A DNA stretch of 64,000 bases from Roseibacillus persicicus. Lineage in GTDB: Bacteria; Verrucomicrobiota; Verrucomicrobiia; Verrucomicrobiales; Akkermansiaceae. Positions 18,210 to 26,694 of this stretch are shown here, piece by piece; the first letter of the stretch is position 1, and every line of letters begins with the position of its first letter. The translations under genes were made by a program, and so were the position numbers. The notes under the pieces were generated by a model that was given only the letters and a program-made list of their open reading frames with translations, was not told the DNA's origin and ran no database searches. The stretch covers positions 1 through 64,000 of the forward strand of contig NZ_BMXI01000017.1 in NCBI RefSeq assembly GCF_014651675.1, read 5' to 3'.

Positions 18210-19223
18210 ATGAAGTTTTCCTCATTCCCTCGATTTTTGATTCTCGGATTGCCGCTTTCGCTTTCAGTAGTTTTCGCCGCTCAAATTGGACTTAAACGTT
18301 CTTGGCAGACAGAAACTGTTTCGGGAAAGGCGCAACCACGGCACGAGCATGCGTTTGTGAAAGTGGGTGAGCGCTTTTATGCTCTGGGAGGACGGCGTGT
18401 TCAGCCGGTGGACGTCTTTGACCCTCTAACAAATTCGTGGAGTCAAGCAAGTGCGCCTCCGATGGAGTTGCACCACTTTCAGGCGCTGGAGTGGGAGGGA
18501 AAAGTTGTTGTCGCGGGGGCTTTCACGGGACGTTATCCCGGGGAGACACCGGTTGAACATATTTACTTTTATCACCCCGAGCGCGACGAATGGAGCCGGG
18601 GTCCGGAGATTCCCGCAGATCGTCGCCGGGGATCGGCGGGGGCTTTTTTGCGTGAAGGGAAGCTCTATTTGGTGAGCGGGTTGACCGATGGCCATCGTTC
18701 TGGGTGGGTGCCTTGGTTCGATGAATATGATTTTGCGACTGGCAAGTGGCAGCAGTTGCCCGACGCTCCCCGTTGCCGTGACCATTTCCAAGCTGTGCTC
18801 GTGGAGGATGAATTGGTTTTGGCGGGCGGAAGGCGCTCCGGAGTCAATGGGAACACCTTTGCCGCCGTGGTCAAGGAGGTCGATGTCTTTGATTTCAATA
18901 GTGGAAAGTGGCGGACCTTGCCGTCTCCCGAGGGTGATTTGCCGACCCCGCGAGCGGGGACCTCGGCCTTGGAGATGAATGGGAAAGTGGTGGTGATCGG
19001 CGGAGAAACGAGTCGCAAGGAAGCCTATCGGGAAGTCGAGTATCTCAATTTGGAAAGTGAAAGGTGGTTTTCCTGGGAGCCTCTGCCGCAGGGACGCCAT
19101 GCCACTCAGCCAATCCTCTTTGACGACACTATCTACTTGCAGGCTGGCTCGGTTGCGAGGGGAGGAAAGGAGACTGATTCCCTAATCAGTTGCCCAGTGT
19201 TTTTGTGGGATTTTGCCGAATAG
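18210..19223 (+). CDS. Exported kelch-repeat beta-propeller protein
   Basis: 337 residues. The start is placed at the ATG at 18210 because it begins a good signal peptide (MKFSSFPRFLILGLPLSLS...FAA); an upstream in-frame ATG at 18156 gives an unlikely leader. At least five kelch-type blades are visible, with motifs such as FYALGGRRVQPVDVFDPLTNSWS, LYLVSGL...DFATGKWQQLP, LVLAGGRRSG...DFNSGKWRTLP and VVVIGGETS. Kelch propellers bind proteins or sugars; sialate-epimerase-like or sensor roles are known, but no catalytic residues can be assigned. It follows the hydrolase gene on the same strand after a gap of 60 bases. Confidence 0.78.
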   Translation: MKFSSFPRFLILGLPLSLSVVFAAQIGLKRSWQTETVSGKAQPRHEHAFVKVGERFYALGGRRVQPVDVFDPLTNSWSQASAPPMELHHFQALEWEGKVVVAGAFTGRYPGETPVEHIYFYHPERDEWSRGPEIPADRRRGSAGAFLREGKLYLVSGLTDGHRSGWVPWFDEYDFATGKWQQLPDAPRCRDHFQAVLVEDELVLAGGRRSGVNGNTFAAVVKEVDVFDFNSGKWRTLPSPEGDLPTPRAGTSALEMNGKVVVIGGETSRKEAYREVEYLNLESERWFSWEPLPQGRHATQPILFDDTIYLQAGSVARGGKETDSLISCPVFLWDFAE

Positions 19224-19284
19224 CGGTTGGCTGGCGCTCTTTCTATTTTCTGCTCGTGGAGAGTTGTGAAAGGGTTGCTGGAGA

Positions 19285-19794
19285 ATGTGGTATTTCGAAT
19301 CAAACGGAACGCAGCAGGGGCCTGAGGATAGCGAGCAAATTCAGAAGCGGCTGAGCAATGGTGAGCTCTCCGGTTCGACCCTGGTCTGGCGGGAGGGGAT
19401 GGGGGATTGGACGCCCTTGTCGCAGGTCCCCGAGCTCAATTCGCATACTGTGGCTCCGGTTCAAGCAGTCGCGGGACCTTACGCGCCTCCCCAGCATATT
19501 CAGGGCGTTCCTGGTGCGGCGGGTTCGATGCCGACTAGCAACGGAATGGCGATCACGAGTATGATTCTAGCCATTTGTTCGGTCGTTCTGACCTTTGTAT
19601 GTGGCATCGGCTTCGTGCTGGCGCTACCAGCAGTCATCTTTGGCCACATTGCGCGCAATCAGATCAAGTCTTCGAGCAATATGCAGACTGGCGAAGGGAT
19701 GGCCCTGGCGGGTCTCATCATCGGCTATATTGTGCTAGTGGTGATGCTCGTCATGCTGGTGGCTGTCGGGGTCGCAATCGGGCTGGATTCGTAG
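19285..19794 (+). CDS. GYF_2 / DUF4190 membrane protein, copy 1
   Basis: 169 residues. Residues 1-60 form a bacterial GYF-like domain (WYFESNGTQQGPEDSEQIQKRL...TLVWREGMGDWTPL). A linker follows, then a DUF4190 unit with two membrane helices (AITSMILAICSVVLTFVCGIGF and GMALAGLIIGYIVLVVMLVML) around IARNQIKSS. Function unknown; such proteins are abundant in PVC and related bacteria. The downstream gene is a paralogue with the same layout, so this is a tandem duplication. Confidence 0.8.
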   Translation: MWYFESNGTQQGPEDSEQIQKRLSNGELSGSTLVWREGMGDWTPLSQVPELNSHTVAPVQAVAGPYAPPQHIQGVPGAAGSMPTSNGMAITSMILAICSVVLTFVCGIGFVLALPAVIFGHIARNQIKSSSNMQTGEGMALAGLIIGYIVLVVMLVMLVAVGVAIGLDS

Positions 19795-19885
19795 CGTTGG
19801 GTGGAGATTTTGAACAGGAAGAGGCTCTTACCGGTGCCGATTATGGGGGCTGGATCTTCCCTGATCTTTCTGGCAAAGAGTGGCC

Positions 19886-20482
19886 ATGTGGTTTTACGCA
19901 AAGAATGGTGAGCAGCACGGCCCAGTCGAGGCCGATGACCTGCGTTCCCGGCTAAAGAGTGGAGATCTTTCCAATGGGACATTGGTTTGGCGGGAGGGAA
20001 TGGCGCAGTGGACTCCGCTGGGGGAGGTTCTCGAGCTCCGCGAGCCGGTCCCTGCTGCCACGGTTGAAGCTGCGCCGGCAGGTGAAACCGAGTCTGTGCC
20101 TTCTCCGAGCCAGCCGCAGCCTGCGACCCGGATGGTGCAGCCTTCTCCTCAATTGGTTGCTCCCGTGCAGCAGAACACGATGGCTCTGGTGAGTATGATT
20201 TTGGGAATTGTGAGCGTGGTCTTCTGCACCGGAGGTTTTTTGACCGGAATCCCAGCCATCATCTGTGGCCACATTGCCCGGAAGCAGTTTCGCAATTCGC
20301 CGACTCCCCAGACGGGGGAAGGGATGGCGACCGCTGGCTTGATTCTAGGGTATCTCATGACGATTCTGTCGATTCTGGTGATCGTGGCCTATATCGTCTT
20401 CGTGGTGGTCGCGGTTGGTAGCGCTGCAACTTCAGCCTCTCCGATGCCGGTGCCTTCTCCCTCGCCTTCCTTGGCCCCTTGA
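19886..20482 (+). CDS. GYF_2 / DUF4190 membrane protein, copy 2
   Basis: 199 residues from the ATG at 19886, chosen over an upstream GTG at 19880 because MWFYAKNGEQHGP aligns exactly with the start of copy 1. It has the same GYF domain (TLVWREGMAQWTPLGEV), a longer proline/glutamate/serine-rich linker (about 60-90), and the DUF4190 double helix (ALVSMILGIVSVVFCTGGF, GMATAGLILGYLMTILSIL). The C-terminus ends in a Ser/Pro-rich tail. The conserved block IARKQFRNSPTPQTGEGMA mirrors IARNQIKSSSNMQTGEGMA of copy 1, showing descent from one gene. Confidence 0.8.
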   Translation: MWFYAKNGEQHGPVEADDLRSRLKSGDLSNGTLVWREGMAQWTPLGEVLELREPVPAATVEAAPAGETESVPSPSQPQPATRMVQPSPQLVAPVQQNTMALVSMILGIVSVVFCTGGFLTGIPAIICGHIARKQFRNSPTPQTGEGMATAGLILGYLMTILSILVIVAYIVFVVVAVGSAATSASPMPVPSPSPSLAP

Positions 20483-20557
20483 GGAAAAAGTGGAGTAAAA
20501 CAGCCTTAAGATTCGTTGGTCAGACCACGTAAGAGAGGCTAGATTTACAAACACGCG

Positions 20558-21715
20558 ATGAGGTATGATTTTGATATTCCCCTGACCTTTCAGCACCGAG
20601 TGGTGTTCGAGAGGGATGTCTTTGGGGATGAAAGTGAGGTTTTGGCGGAGTTGTTGACCGAGCCTTCGGGGCGGATCAGCAGGGTATTTGTCTTTGTCGA
20701 GGAAGGGCTTAAGGAGGCTTTTCCCGATTTGAGCAAGAAGGTGGCGGCCAAGTTGGCTCGTATTCCGTCCTTGGAAGATCGGGGAGGCATGCAGCTGCCG
20801 GGTGGTGAGCCTTGCAAGGTGGACGACCGGGTTTACCAGAAGGCCTGTGATGCCATTGCCGCCGCGGGAATCGACCGGCACTCCTATGTCTTTGTCATCG
20901 GAGGAGGAGCGTTTCTCGATGCCATCGGATTCGCGGCTGCAACCGTGCACCGTGGGGTGCGGCTGGTGCGCTTTCCGACCACCACGCTTTCGCAGGATGA
21001 CAGTGGTGTGGGGGTGAAATCCGGGATTAATAAGTACGGTAAGAAAAACTTTATGGGGGCTTTTGCGGTGCCATATGCGGTGGTCAACGACTTCGCTTTT
21101 CTGCACACCCAGTCGGAGGAAGTTCGTTTGGATGGGCTTGTGGAGGCCGTGAAAGTGGCGCTCGTTAAAGACGGGTCATTTTTCAATTGGATCGAAGATC
21201 ATTTGCCTGAATTGGTCGCGCTTGAAAAGCCTGCTCTGGAAGAGGCTGTGGAGCGTTCGGCAGTTCTCCATGCCACCCACATCGCGGAGGGGGGCGATCC
21301 CTTCGAGTCCGGCAGCAGCCGTCCCCTCGACTTCGGTCACTGGGCAGCGCACAAGTTGGAGCAAATTAGCGATTTTCAGTTGAGCCATGCGCGGGCGGTC
21401 TCCGTTGGTCTGGCGCTGGATTGCCTTTACTCGGTCAAGAAGCAGTTGCTGTCGCCCGAGGATGGCGAGCGGATTTTGCAGACCTTGGAGCGAATGGGGC
21501 TGCCGGTCTGGAGCGACTTTTTCGATGCCCGGCAAGCCGACGGGCGCCGGGAAGTTTTTGCCGGGCTGGAGGAATTCCGTGAGCACCTCGGCGGGCAGCT
21601 GACGATTCTACTCCTCCGGCAGCCGGGGGAAGGAATCGAAGTTCACGAGATGGATGAAGGTGTCTTGGAGGATTGTATCGCCGAGTTGCGCGAGCGAGCC
21701 TGTGCCTTGGTGTAG
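20558..21715 (+). CDS. eboD: 3-dehydroquinate synthase-like EboD
   Basis: 385 residues of the sugar-phosphate-cyclase/dehydroquinate synthase superfamily. The NAD-binding GGGAFLDAIGFAAATVHRG is followed by FPTTTLSQDDSGVGVKSGINKYGKKNFMG, with metal-binding E/H residues in LDFGHWAAHKLEQISDFQLSHARAVSVG. The pattern matches the EboD branch and not housekeeping AroB. In complete ebo clusters (eboA-F) it works with a prenyltransferase (EboC), a TIM-barrel protein (EboE) and a phosphodiesterase (EboF) in export or localisation of a metabolite; cyanobacterial ebo supports scytonemin movement. Here only eboF follows, 8 bases downstream. The exact reaction is unknown. Confidence 0.85.
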   Translation: MRYDFDIPLTFQHRVVFERDVFGDESEVLAELLTEPSGRISRVFVFVEEGLKEAFPDLSKKVAAKLARIPSLEDRGGMQLPGGEPCKVDDRVYQKACDAIAAAGIDRHSYVFVIGGGAFLDAIGFAAATVHRGVRLVRFPTTTLSQDDSGVGVKSGINKYGKKNFMGAFAVPYAVVNDFAFLHTQSEEVRLDGLVEAVKVALVKDGSFFNWIEDHLPELVALEKPALEEAVERSAVLHATHIAEGGDPFESGSSRPLDFGHWAAHKLEQISDFQLSHARAVSVGLALDCLYSVKKQLLSPEDGERILQTLERMGLPVWSDFFDARQADGRREVFAGLEEFREHLGGQLTILLLRQPGEGIEVHEMDEGVLEDCIAELRERACALV

Positions 21716-21723
21716 ATTTGTCG

Positions 21724-23073
21724 ATGAAGCGTCTAGCGGTCCTCAATGTGGTGGGTCTCTGCGAGCGAGAGCTGCTTGAGATGCCGTTTTTGCGGAAATG
21801 GGCAGAGGGACGGGAACGTCGTTCCTTCAAACCTGCTTTTCCCGCGGTCACTTGCACAGCTCAATCCAGCTATCTGACCGGATTAGCGGTGGGCGAGCAT
21901 GGCATTGTCGGCAACGGCTGGTATGACCGCGAGGCTGCGGAAGTTAAATTCTGGAAGCAAAGCAACCACCTCGTTAAGGGGGAAAAGCTCTGGGAGCGTC
22001 TGCGGCGCGAGCGTCCGGGCTTTAGGTGCGCCAAGTGGTTCTGGTGGTATAACATGTATTCCAGCGCGGAGTTTTCCATGACCCCGCGTCCGATGTATCC
22101 AGCCGATGGGCGGAAGTTTTTTGATGTTTACGCGCATCCGCTTTCCTTGCGGGATGAGGTGAAGAAAGAGCTGGGGGACTTTCCTTTTCCCTCTTTCTGG
22201 GGTCCGCGGGCCGGCATTGATTCCTCGAAGTGGATTGCCAATTCAGCAAAGTGGATTGAGAAGCGGGAGAGCCCGGACCTGAACCTCGTCTACTTGCCAC
22301 ACCTCGACTACAGCCTGCAGAAATTCGGTCCTGGAGCCCCTGAGACCGTACAGGAAATCAAGGCCATCGACGATGTTCTCGCCGACTTGATTCCCTATCT
22401 GGAGGGGCGGGGAATTGAAGTGGTGGTTCTTTCCGAATACGGGATTTCCAAGGTCGACCGTGTGGTTCATCTCAATCGTATTTTTCGCGAGAAAGAATGG
22501 ATTACGATCAAAGACGAGCTGGGACTGGAGCAATTGGATTGCGGTGCCAGCAAGGTCTTCGCAGTCGCGGACCATCAGGTGGCGCATATTTATTTGAATG
22601 ACCTGTCGCTCAAGGAGGAGGTGCGAACGCTTTTGCAAAGTACCGATGGCGTGGAAGAGATCCGCGAGGGTTGGGAAGGTGTCGGCGGCGAACGGGGAGG
22701 GGACCTGGTGGCAGTCTCCGAGGCTGATTCTTGGTTTAGCTACTACTACTGGTTAGACGATGCGGTGGCCCCGGACTTTGCCCGCACCATCGATATCCAC
22801 CGCAAGCCTGGCTATGATCCCGCAGAGCTATTCATCGATCCTGCGCTGAAATTTCCCCAGCTCAAGGTCGCGGCATTTCTTGCCAAAAAGAAACTTGGGA
22901 TCCGCGGCTTGTTAGATGTCATTCCGCTTGATGCTGATTTGGTGAAAGGATCCCACGGGCGCGATTCGGTCGGGCCTGATGAGCAACCTGTGGTCGTCGG
23001 GACAGGAGCTTCCCAGTGCGGGAGCGAGAGAGAGGTCTTTCACTACCTGCTGAAGCGCTGCAAGGCGGATTGA
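21724..23073 (+). CDS. eboF: Nucleotide pyrophosphatase/alkaline phosphatase family EboF
   Basis: 449 residues starting at the ATG at 21724 (MKRLAVLNVVGL). The metal-dependent phosphodiesterase fold shows the nucleophile region PAFPAVTCTAQSSYLTGL, with the catalytic Thr in VTCT, HGIVGNGWYDR, the LVYLPHLDYSLQKFGP motif with metal-binding Asp and His, and a final ADHQVAHIY region; SEYGISKVDR supplies further ligands. These features fit EboF-type type I phosphodiesterases. No signal peptide is seen, so it is cytoplasmic. It is co-transcribed with eboD (8-base gap). A few bases separate it from the convergent protease gene. Confidence 0.82.
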   Translation: MKRLAVLNVVGLCERELLEMPFLRKWAEGRERRSFKPAFPAVTCTAQSSYLTGLAVGEHGIVGNGWYDREAAEVKFWKQSNHLVKGEKLWERLRRERPGFRCAKWFWWYNMYSSAEFSMTPRPMYPADGRKFFDVYAHPLSLRDEVKKELGDFPFPSFWGPRAGIDSSKWIANSAKWIEKRESPDLNLVYLPHLDYSLQKFGPGAPETVQEIKAIDDVLADLIPYLEGRGIEVVVLSEYGISKVDRVVHLNRIFREKEWITIKDELGLEQLDCGASKVFAVADHQVAHIYLNDLSLKEEVRTLLQSTDGVEEIREGWEGVGGERGGDLVAVSEADSWFSYYYWLDDAVAPDFARTIDIHRKPGYDPAELFIDPALKFPQLKVAAFLAKKKLGIRGLLDVIPLDADLVKGSHGRDSVGPDEQPVVVGTGASQCGSEREVFHYLLKRCKAD

Positions 23074-23095
23074 GGATTCGCCCGATCGTCGCGCG

Positions 23096-23917
23096 CTATC
23101 GTTTCCGACGCAAGACTCCGCACAATCCCAGAGCAGCCAAGCAGAAAGTGGTGGGCTCGGGGACAACGGGAGGGGCGCTCCCGTTGGTGGCGATGATGTT
23201 GTTGATGTCGCTGCGATAGGTGCCGATATCGGCGTGAAAAGTTCCATCTTCCCCGGAGACTTCACCGATTGCGACCATGATGCCGCCCAAGTACCATCCC
23301 TGGCTACTGGGAAGACCGGTGGTGACTTCGTAAAAGGTCGCTCCACCCGAGTCGCCGGTCCGTCCTTGCGCTTCCCCGGCCATGGTGTCGTCGTAGGCGG
23401 TGAAAAAGAGCTGGGTGTCTCGGCCGTTGACCGCCAGTGGAATGCCGGTGGCGGTCACCTCGTTGGTTCCCCATGATTTGCCACCTCCAAAACCGGTCAT
23501 GACTACATCAGTCCCGGCATTCACTGAACCGAGGGAGACTGAGGGGAGTCCCAGAGAGTTGGTGAGGCGATAGAGCCTGAGGTCGGGATTAGGATCACCC
23601 GTCAAAGAAATAGAAATCGGATTGGCCAGCTCGTAAATATGAAGAGGGTCCGCGTCGTAGGTGATGCCTTCGAAAATAACCGAAGAAGAGGTTGCGCTCG
23701 GGGAATCGTCAAAAACATGGTTGGCGGTCAGGACCCAGCCTCCCCCCAGATAGACGGCCGAACCCTGTGTGCCTGAGACGTTCAAGACGTTGTCCCAAGG
23801 AGAGCCATCGAGAGGATCCGTGCTGTGGCTCCCGCTGGGAGTGCCGACCGTGACCGCGCCGATATTGCTCGAAACGAGTAGGAATGCTGCAAGATACGGA
23901 GGGAACTTAATCTTCAT
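23096..23917 (-). CDS. Trypsin-like serine protease with PEP-CTERM sorting signal
   Basis: 273 residues. Signal peptide to about residue 21. Catalytic triad in the S1 family order: H67 in WVLTANHVF, D112 in PDLRLYRL, and S190 in GRTGDSGGATF. The C-terminus carries a PEP-CTERM signal: VPEPTTF, a hydrophobic helix (CLAALGLCGVL) and a basic end (RRKR), which directs cleavage and surface attachment by an exosortase system. The protein is therefore probably an exported, surface-anchored protease. It is convergent with eboF. No exosortase gene is in the window. Confidence 0.88.
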   Translation of the reverse strand: MKIKFPPYLAAFLLVSSNIGAVTVGTPSGSHSTDPLDGSPWDNVLNVSGTQGSAVYLGGGWVLTANHVFDDSPSATSSSVIFEGITYDADPLHIYELANPISISLTGDPNPDLRLYRLTNSLGLPSVSLGSVNAGTDVVMTGFGGGKSWGTNEVTATGIPLAVNGRDTQLFFTAYDDTMAGEAQGRTGDSGGATFYEVTTGLPSSQGWYLGGIMVAIGEVSGEDGTFHADIGTYRSDINNIIATNGSAPPVVPEPTTFCLAALGLCGVLRRKR

Positions 23918-23974
23918 TAGATTTTTCGTGTATCGAATTAATATCCTTTTGGCAAAGGAAAAAGCCCTAAGGAC

Positions 23975-25312
23975 TTATGCGGGTTCCTCATCCTGTGAGG
24001 CCCGCAACGAGGGCAGAAGCTCCAGCGCCTCTTCGCGCGTGGTCAAAGCTCCCTCAAGTTGGCGGGTTTGGATTTCCTCCAAGATTTCGCGAAATTGAGG
24101 CCCGGGCTGCAGCCCCAGTTCGATCAGGTCTTTGCCCGTCACAAGAGGTTTCGGGATGATCGGCTCGTTGGCGAATTCGACCACTTTGGCGGTGAGAAAG
24201 TCGAAATTGTCGGTGAAGCCGTTCGAGGATTCGCAGTCGACCTTGTGAAGCTGGAGTTCGAGCGGGAAAGTCGGTCGCGCCATAAAGCGCTTCAACTTGG
24301 CCGCCCGCATATCCTGCACGTGCATGAACTGCATGTGACGGGCGACCAGTTCCCGCACATCGGCAATGGTATCGTTGGAATAGCGTAGTCGGCGCAGGAT
24401 TTCCTCCGCCATCTCCGCTCCTACCGCATCATGCCCGGAGAAGCGAATCCGTTGGTCGACCTCGTCCCAAGTGTAAGTGGGTGGTTTGCCGATATCGTGG
24501 AGGAGAACGCCCAGGCAGAGTTCCAGCGGCGCATCGTCAGGCAGGAGGTCGAGGGCGATCTTGGTATGGGTGTAGACATCGCCCTCGGGGTGCCACTGGG
24601 GTGGCTGCTCGCAACCGACCAGGGGGAGGGCTTCGGGGAGAAATCTTTCCAAAAGCCCTGAATCCAACAGCAGTTGCAGGCCCTCGGCCCGGCGAGGGTC
24701 CGTGATGATGCGCGAGAATTCGTCCCGGATTCGTTCCGGAGAAATCTGGTCGAGGAGGGCGGCATGGTCCTTCATTGCCTGCCAGGTTGCAGGCTCTACG
24801 GTGAAGCCCGTCTTCACCGCGAAGCGCACCGCGCGCAGGAGTCGCAAGGCGTCCTCTTGAAATCGTTGCGCGGGATTCCCGATGGCTCGCAGGACTCCAT
24901 TTGAGAGATCTTCCTGGCCACCCACATAGTCGAGGATTTCTCCGGTGAGGGGATTTTGGAAAAGTCCATTGATGGTGAAGTCCCGGCGTTGGGCGTCCTC
25001 TTTCGCATTGGTAAAGGTGACTGATTCCGGGCGGCGGCCATCGTGGTAGGAGCCGTCATGACGGAAGGTGGCGACCTCGAAGTGATAGCCCTTCTTTTTT
25101 ACCAAGATGACCCCGAAGTGAGCGCCAACCGCATTGGTTTTGCTGAAAAGAGCTTCCACCTCCTCCGGAGTGGCAGAGGTCGCGATGTCGTAATCCTTGG
25201 GCTCGATACCGAGCAGCTGGTCGCGCACGCAACCACCCGCGAAGAGGGCTTCATAGCCGGATTCGATCAAGCGGGAAGCCACCGTTGTGGCAGTCTTTCT
25301 GAGAGAAGGCAT
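23975..25312 (-). CDS. cca: CCA tRNA nucleotidyltransferase with HD domain
   Basis: 445 residues. The class II nucleotidyltransferase head has GGCVRDQLLG and the metal-binding DYDIATSATPEE. Motif RRDFTINGLFQNP and the ERIRDEFSRII region complete the CCA/poly(A) polymerase core. A C-terminal HD domain is present (LLHDIGKPPTYTW). It adds or repairs the 3' CCA of tRNAs. A poly(A) polymerase role cannot be excluded from sequence alone, but the full-length layout with HD domain favours CCA. It is downstream of the BLUF gene on the same strand. Confidence 0.9.
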   Translation of the reverse strand: MPSLRKTATTVASRLIESGYEALFAGGCVRDQLLGIEPKDYDIATSATPEEVEALFSKTNAVGAHFGVILVKKKGYHFEVATFRHDGSYHDGRRPESVTFTNAKEDAQRRDFTINGLFQNPLTGEILDYVGGQEDLSNGVLRAIGNPAQRFQEDALRLLRAVRFAVKTGFTVEPATWQAMKDHAALLDQISPERIRDEFSRIITDPRRAEGLQLLLDSGLLERFLPEALPLVGCEQPPQWHPEGDVYTHTKIALDLLPDDAPLELCLGVLLHDIGKPPTYTWDEVDQRIRFSGHDAVGAEMAEEILRRLRYSNDTIADVRELVARHMQFMHVQDMRAAKLKRFMARPTFPLELQLHKVDCESSNGFTDNFDFLTAKVVEFANEPIIPKPLVTGKDLIELGLQPGPQFREILEEIQTRQLEGALTTREEALELLPSLRASQDEEPA

Positions 25313-25354
25313 GGAAATGGACGGAATCAGGGGCGAGTGAAGCCCGGAGAGAGG

Positions 25355-25786
25355 TCACGCCAGGGTCGCGATACGCTGGGTGACATTGAGAATGGCCTCG
25401 GCGACCTCGTCACTATGCAGGTTGTTTTCCATTGTCATCTCAAAAATTTGCGCCAACTCGTCTTCGAGGGTGATTTTTTCGTCAAAAGGCAAATCATCCG
25501 GCAGATAACGCATGGACCAATTGGGGAAGATACGTTTTTCGATTCGAGCCAAGGGAACCGCCACGAATACCCGGTGGCGGGGGTCGTCCTTGATGGCTGT
25601 CATCAGGGCTTCGACGTCCTCTTTTCTGCCTTCGAGATACTGCATAAAGAGCTGGTTGTCGTAGTAGAGGTAACCTGTGATATCGAGGCTCTTGTTCTTT
25701 TCGGCCGCGGCTTGGGATAGCTCTTGCAGCGACTTATCATCAAAGTTGGTGAGAGCCAAGCTGGTGTATGCAATCCCAAAAATCAT
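25355..25786 (-). CDS. BLUF-domain blue-light photoreceptor
   Basis: 143 residues, essentially a single BLUF domain plus a short helical cap. The residues that hold and sense FAD are all present with family spacing: Y7 (IAYTS), N31, Q49 (LFMQYLEG), W90 and M92 (PNWSM). The spacings Y to N (24), Y to Q (42) and Y to W (83) match AppA. No output domain is attached, so it must signal by protein contact. It lies between cca and coaX with no obvious partner such as an EAL protein. Confidence 0.93.
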   Translation of the reverse strand: MIFGIAYTSLALTNFDDKSLQELSQAAAEKNKSLDITGYLYYDNQLFMQYLEGRKEDVEALMTAIKDDPRHRVFVAVPLARIEKRIFPNWSMRYLPDDLPFDEKITLEDELAQIFEMTMENNLHSDEVAEAILNVTQRIATLA

Positions 25787-25858
25787 AACGGAAACTGAAT
25801 CATCTTTTCGAAAAGAGCAAAAGCTAGAACTGGGTGAATTCTATTCCAGCTTTGTTTC

Positions 25859-26602
25859 TTAGGCGTTTAAAAGGCCAATTTTCAGAATGCCTTCGAGGGT
25901 AAGGTGAGCGTTCACTTGTGTGATCTCGGGCATTTTGGAGGCGATTAAGGCGGCATCGCCACCAGTGGCATGAATTTGGGGAGTTTCAGGAAGCTCGGTC
26001 GTGAGGGCTTTTAATATTTCCCGAATCAAGCCTCGGTAGCCGATGACGGCTCCAACTTGCATCGCGTGTTCGGTGGATTTGCCAATCGCGCTGGGAGGTT
26101 CGTTGAGGTCAATGCGGGGGAGCAGGGCGGTCCGCTGGTGGAGGTCGTCGCGAAGGGCACCGAGCCCGGGGGCAATCACCCCTCCCAAGTAGGTGCCTCC
26201 GTGGGTCGCTGATACGACATCGAAGGTTACAGCGGTGCCAAAGTCGATTACGATGGCCGATTGCTGCAAGGGAGCAAGCGCGGCTGCGTTGGCGAGCCGG
26301 TCGGGGCCGATTTGGGCCGGCTTGGGATAATCGATGGAGATGGGAAGCCTGCTCTGGTAGCTCACCACATGGGTGGCGATGCCCAGTTCGTTGAGCGTCG
26401 CTTCCAGGAGTTCTGCCTTTAAAGGAACAACGGAGCAAATCGTGGCTTGTTCGAGGATAAACTCCGGAAGGGCGGCAACGATGGTCTCGCGACTCAGCTC
26501 GGCGGTGGGGATGACGGCCCGCCAGTCGAGGATGCGGTCATCGTCTGCCACGGCGAACTTCGTGCGGGTATTGGAGTTGTCGATGAGGAGGTGGATGGAC
26601 AG
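25859..26602 (-). CDS. coaX: Type III pantothenate kinase, unusual start codon
   Basis: Phosphorylates pantothenate in the first step of coenzyme A synthesis. The ASKHA-fold phosphate motif is LLIDNSNTRTKFA; DFGTAVTFDVVS, GGVIAPGLGALRDDL and ATGGDAALI are also present. The frame extends up to an ATG at 26668, but that lies beyond a terminator hairpin (26636-26659) ending the upstream amt gene, and would add a 22-residue leader absent from the family. No ATG, GTG or TTG exists near the homologous start. CTG at 26602 (giving 247 residues, LSIHLLIDNSN) is the best fit; a second CTG is at 26623. Start placement is therefore uncertain; function is not. Confidence 0.88.
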   Translation of the reverse strand: MSIHLLIDNSNTRTKFAVADDDRILDWRAVIPTAELSRETIVAALPEFILEQATICSVVPLKAELLEATLNELGIATHVVSYQSRLPISIDYPKPAQIGPDRLANAAALAPLQQSAIVIDFGTAVTFDVVSATHGGTYLGGVIAPGLGALRDDLHQRTALLPRIDLNEPPSAIGKSTEHAMQVGAVIGYRGLIREILKALTTELPETPQIHATGGDAALIASKMPEITQVNAHLTLEGILKIGLLNA

Positions 26603-26628
26603 GAAATAGGGGAAAGTGGGCAGGGGGC

Positions 26629-26659
26629 AAAGAAAAAGCGGCCGGTTTCCCGGCCGCTT
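26629..26659 (-). terminator. Rho-independent terminator of amt
   Basis: On the minus strand, a perfect 10-base-pair stem (arms 26650-26659 and 26636-26645, AAGCGGCCGG and its complement) with a 4-base loop is followed by TTTCTTT. It begins 36 bases after the amt stop codon. Confidence 0.85.
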
Positions 26660-26694
26660 CTGATGCATGAACGAATCGAACTATTGAAAGAAGA

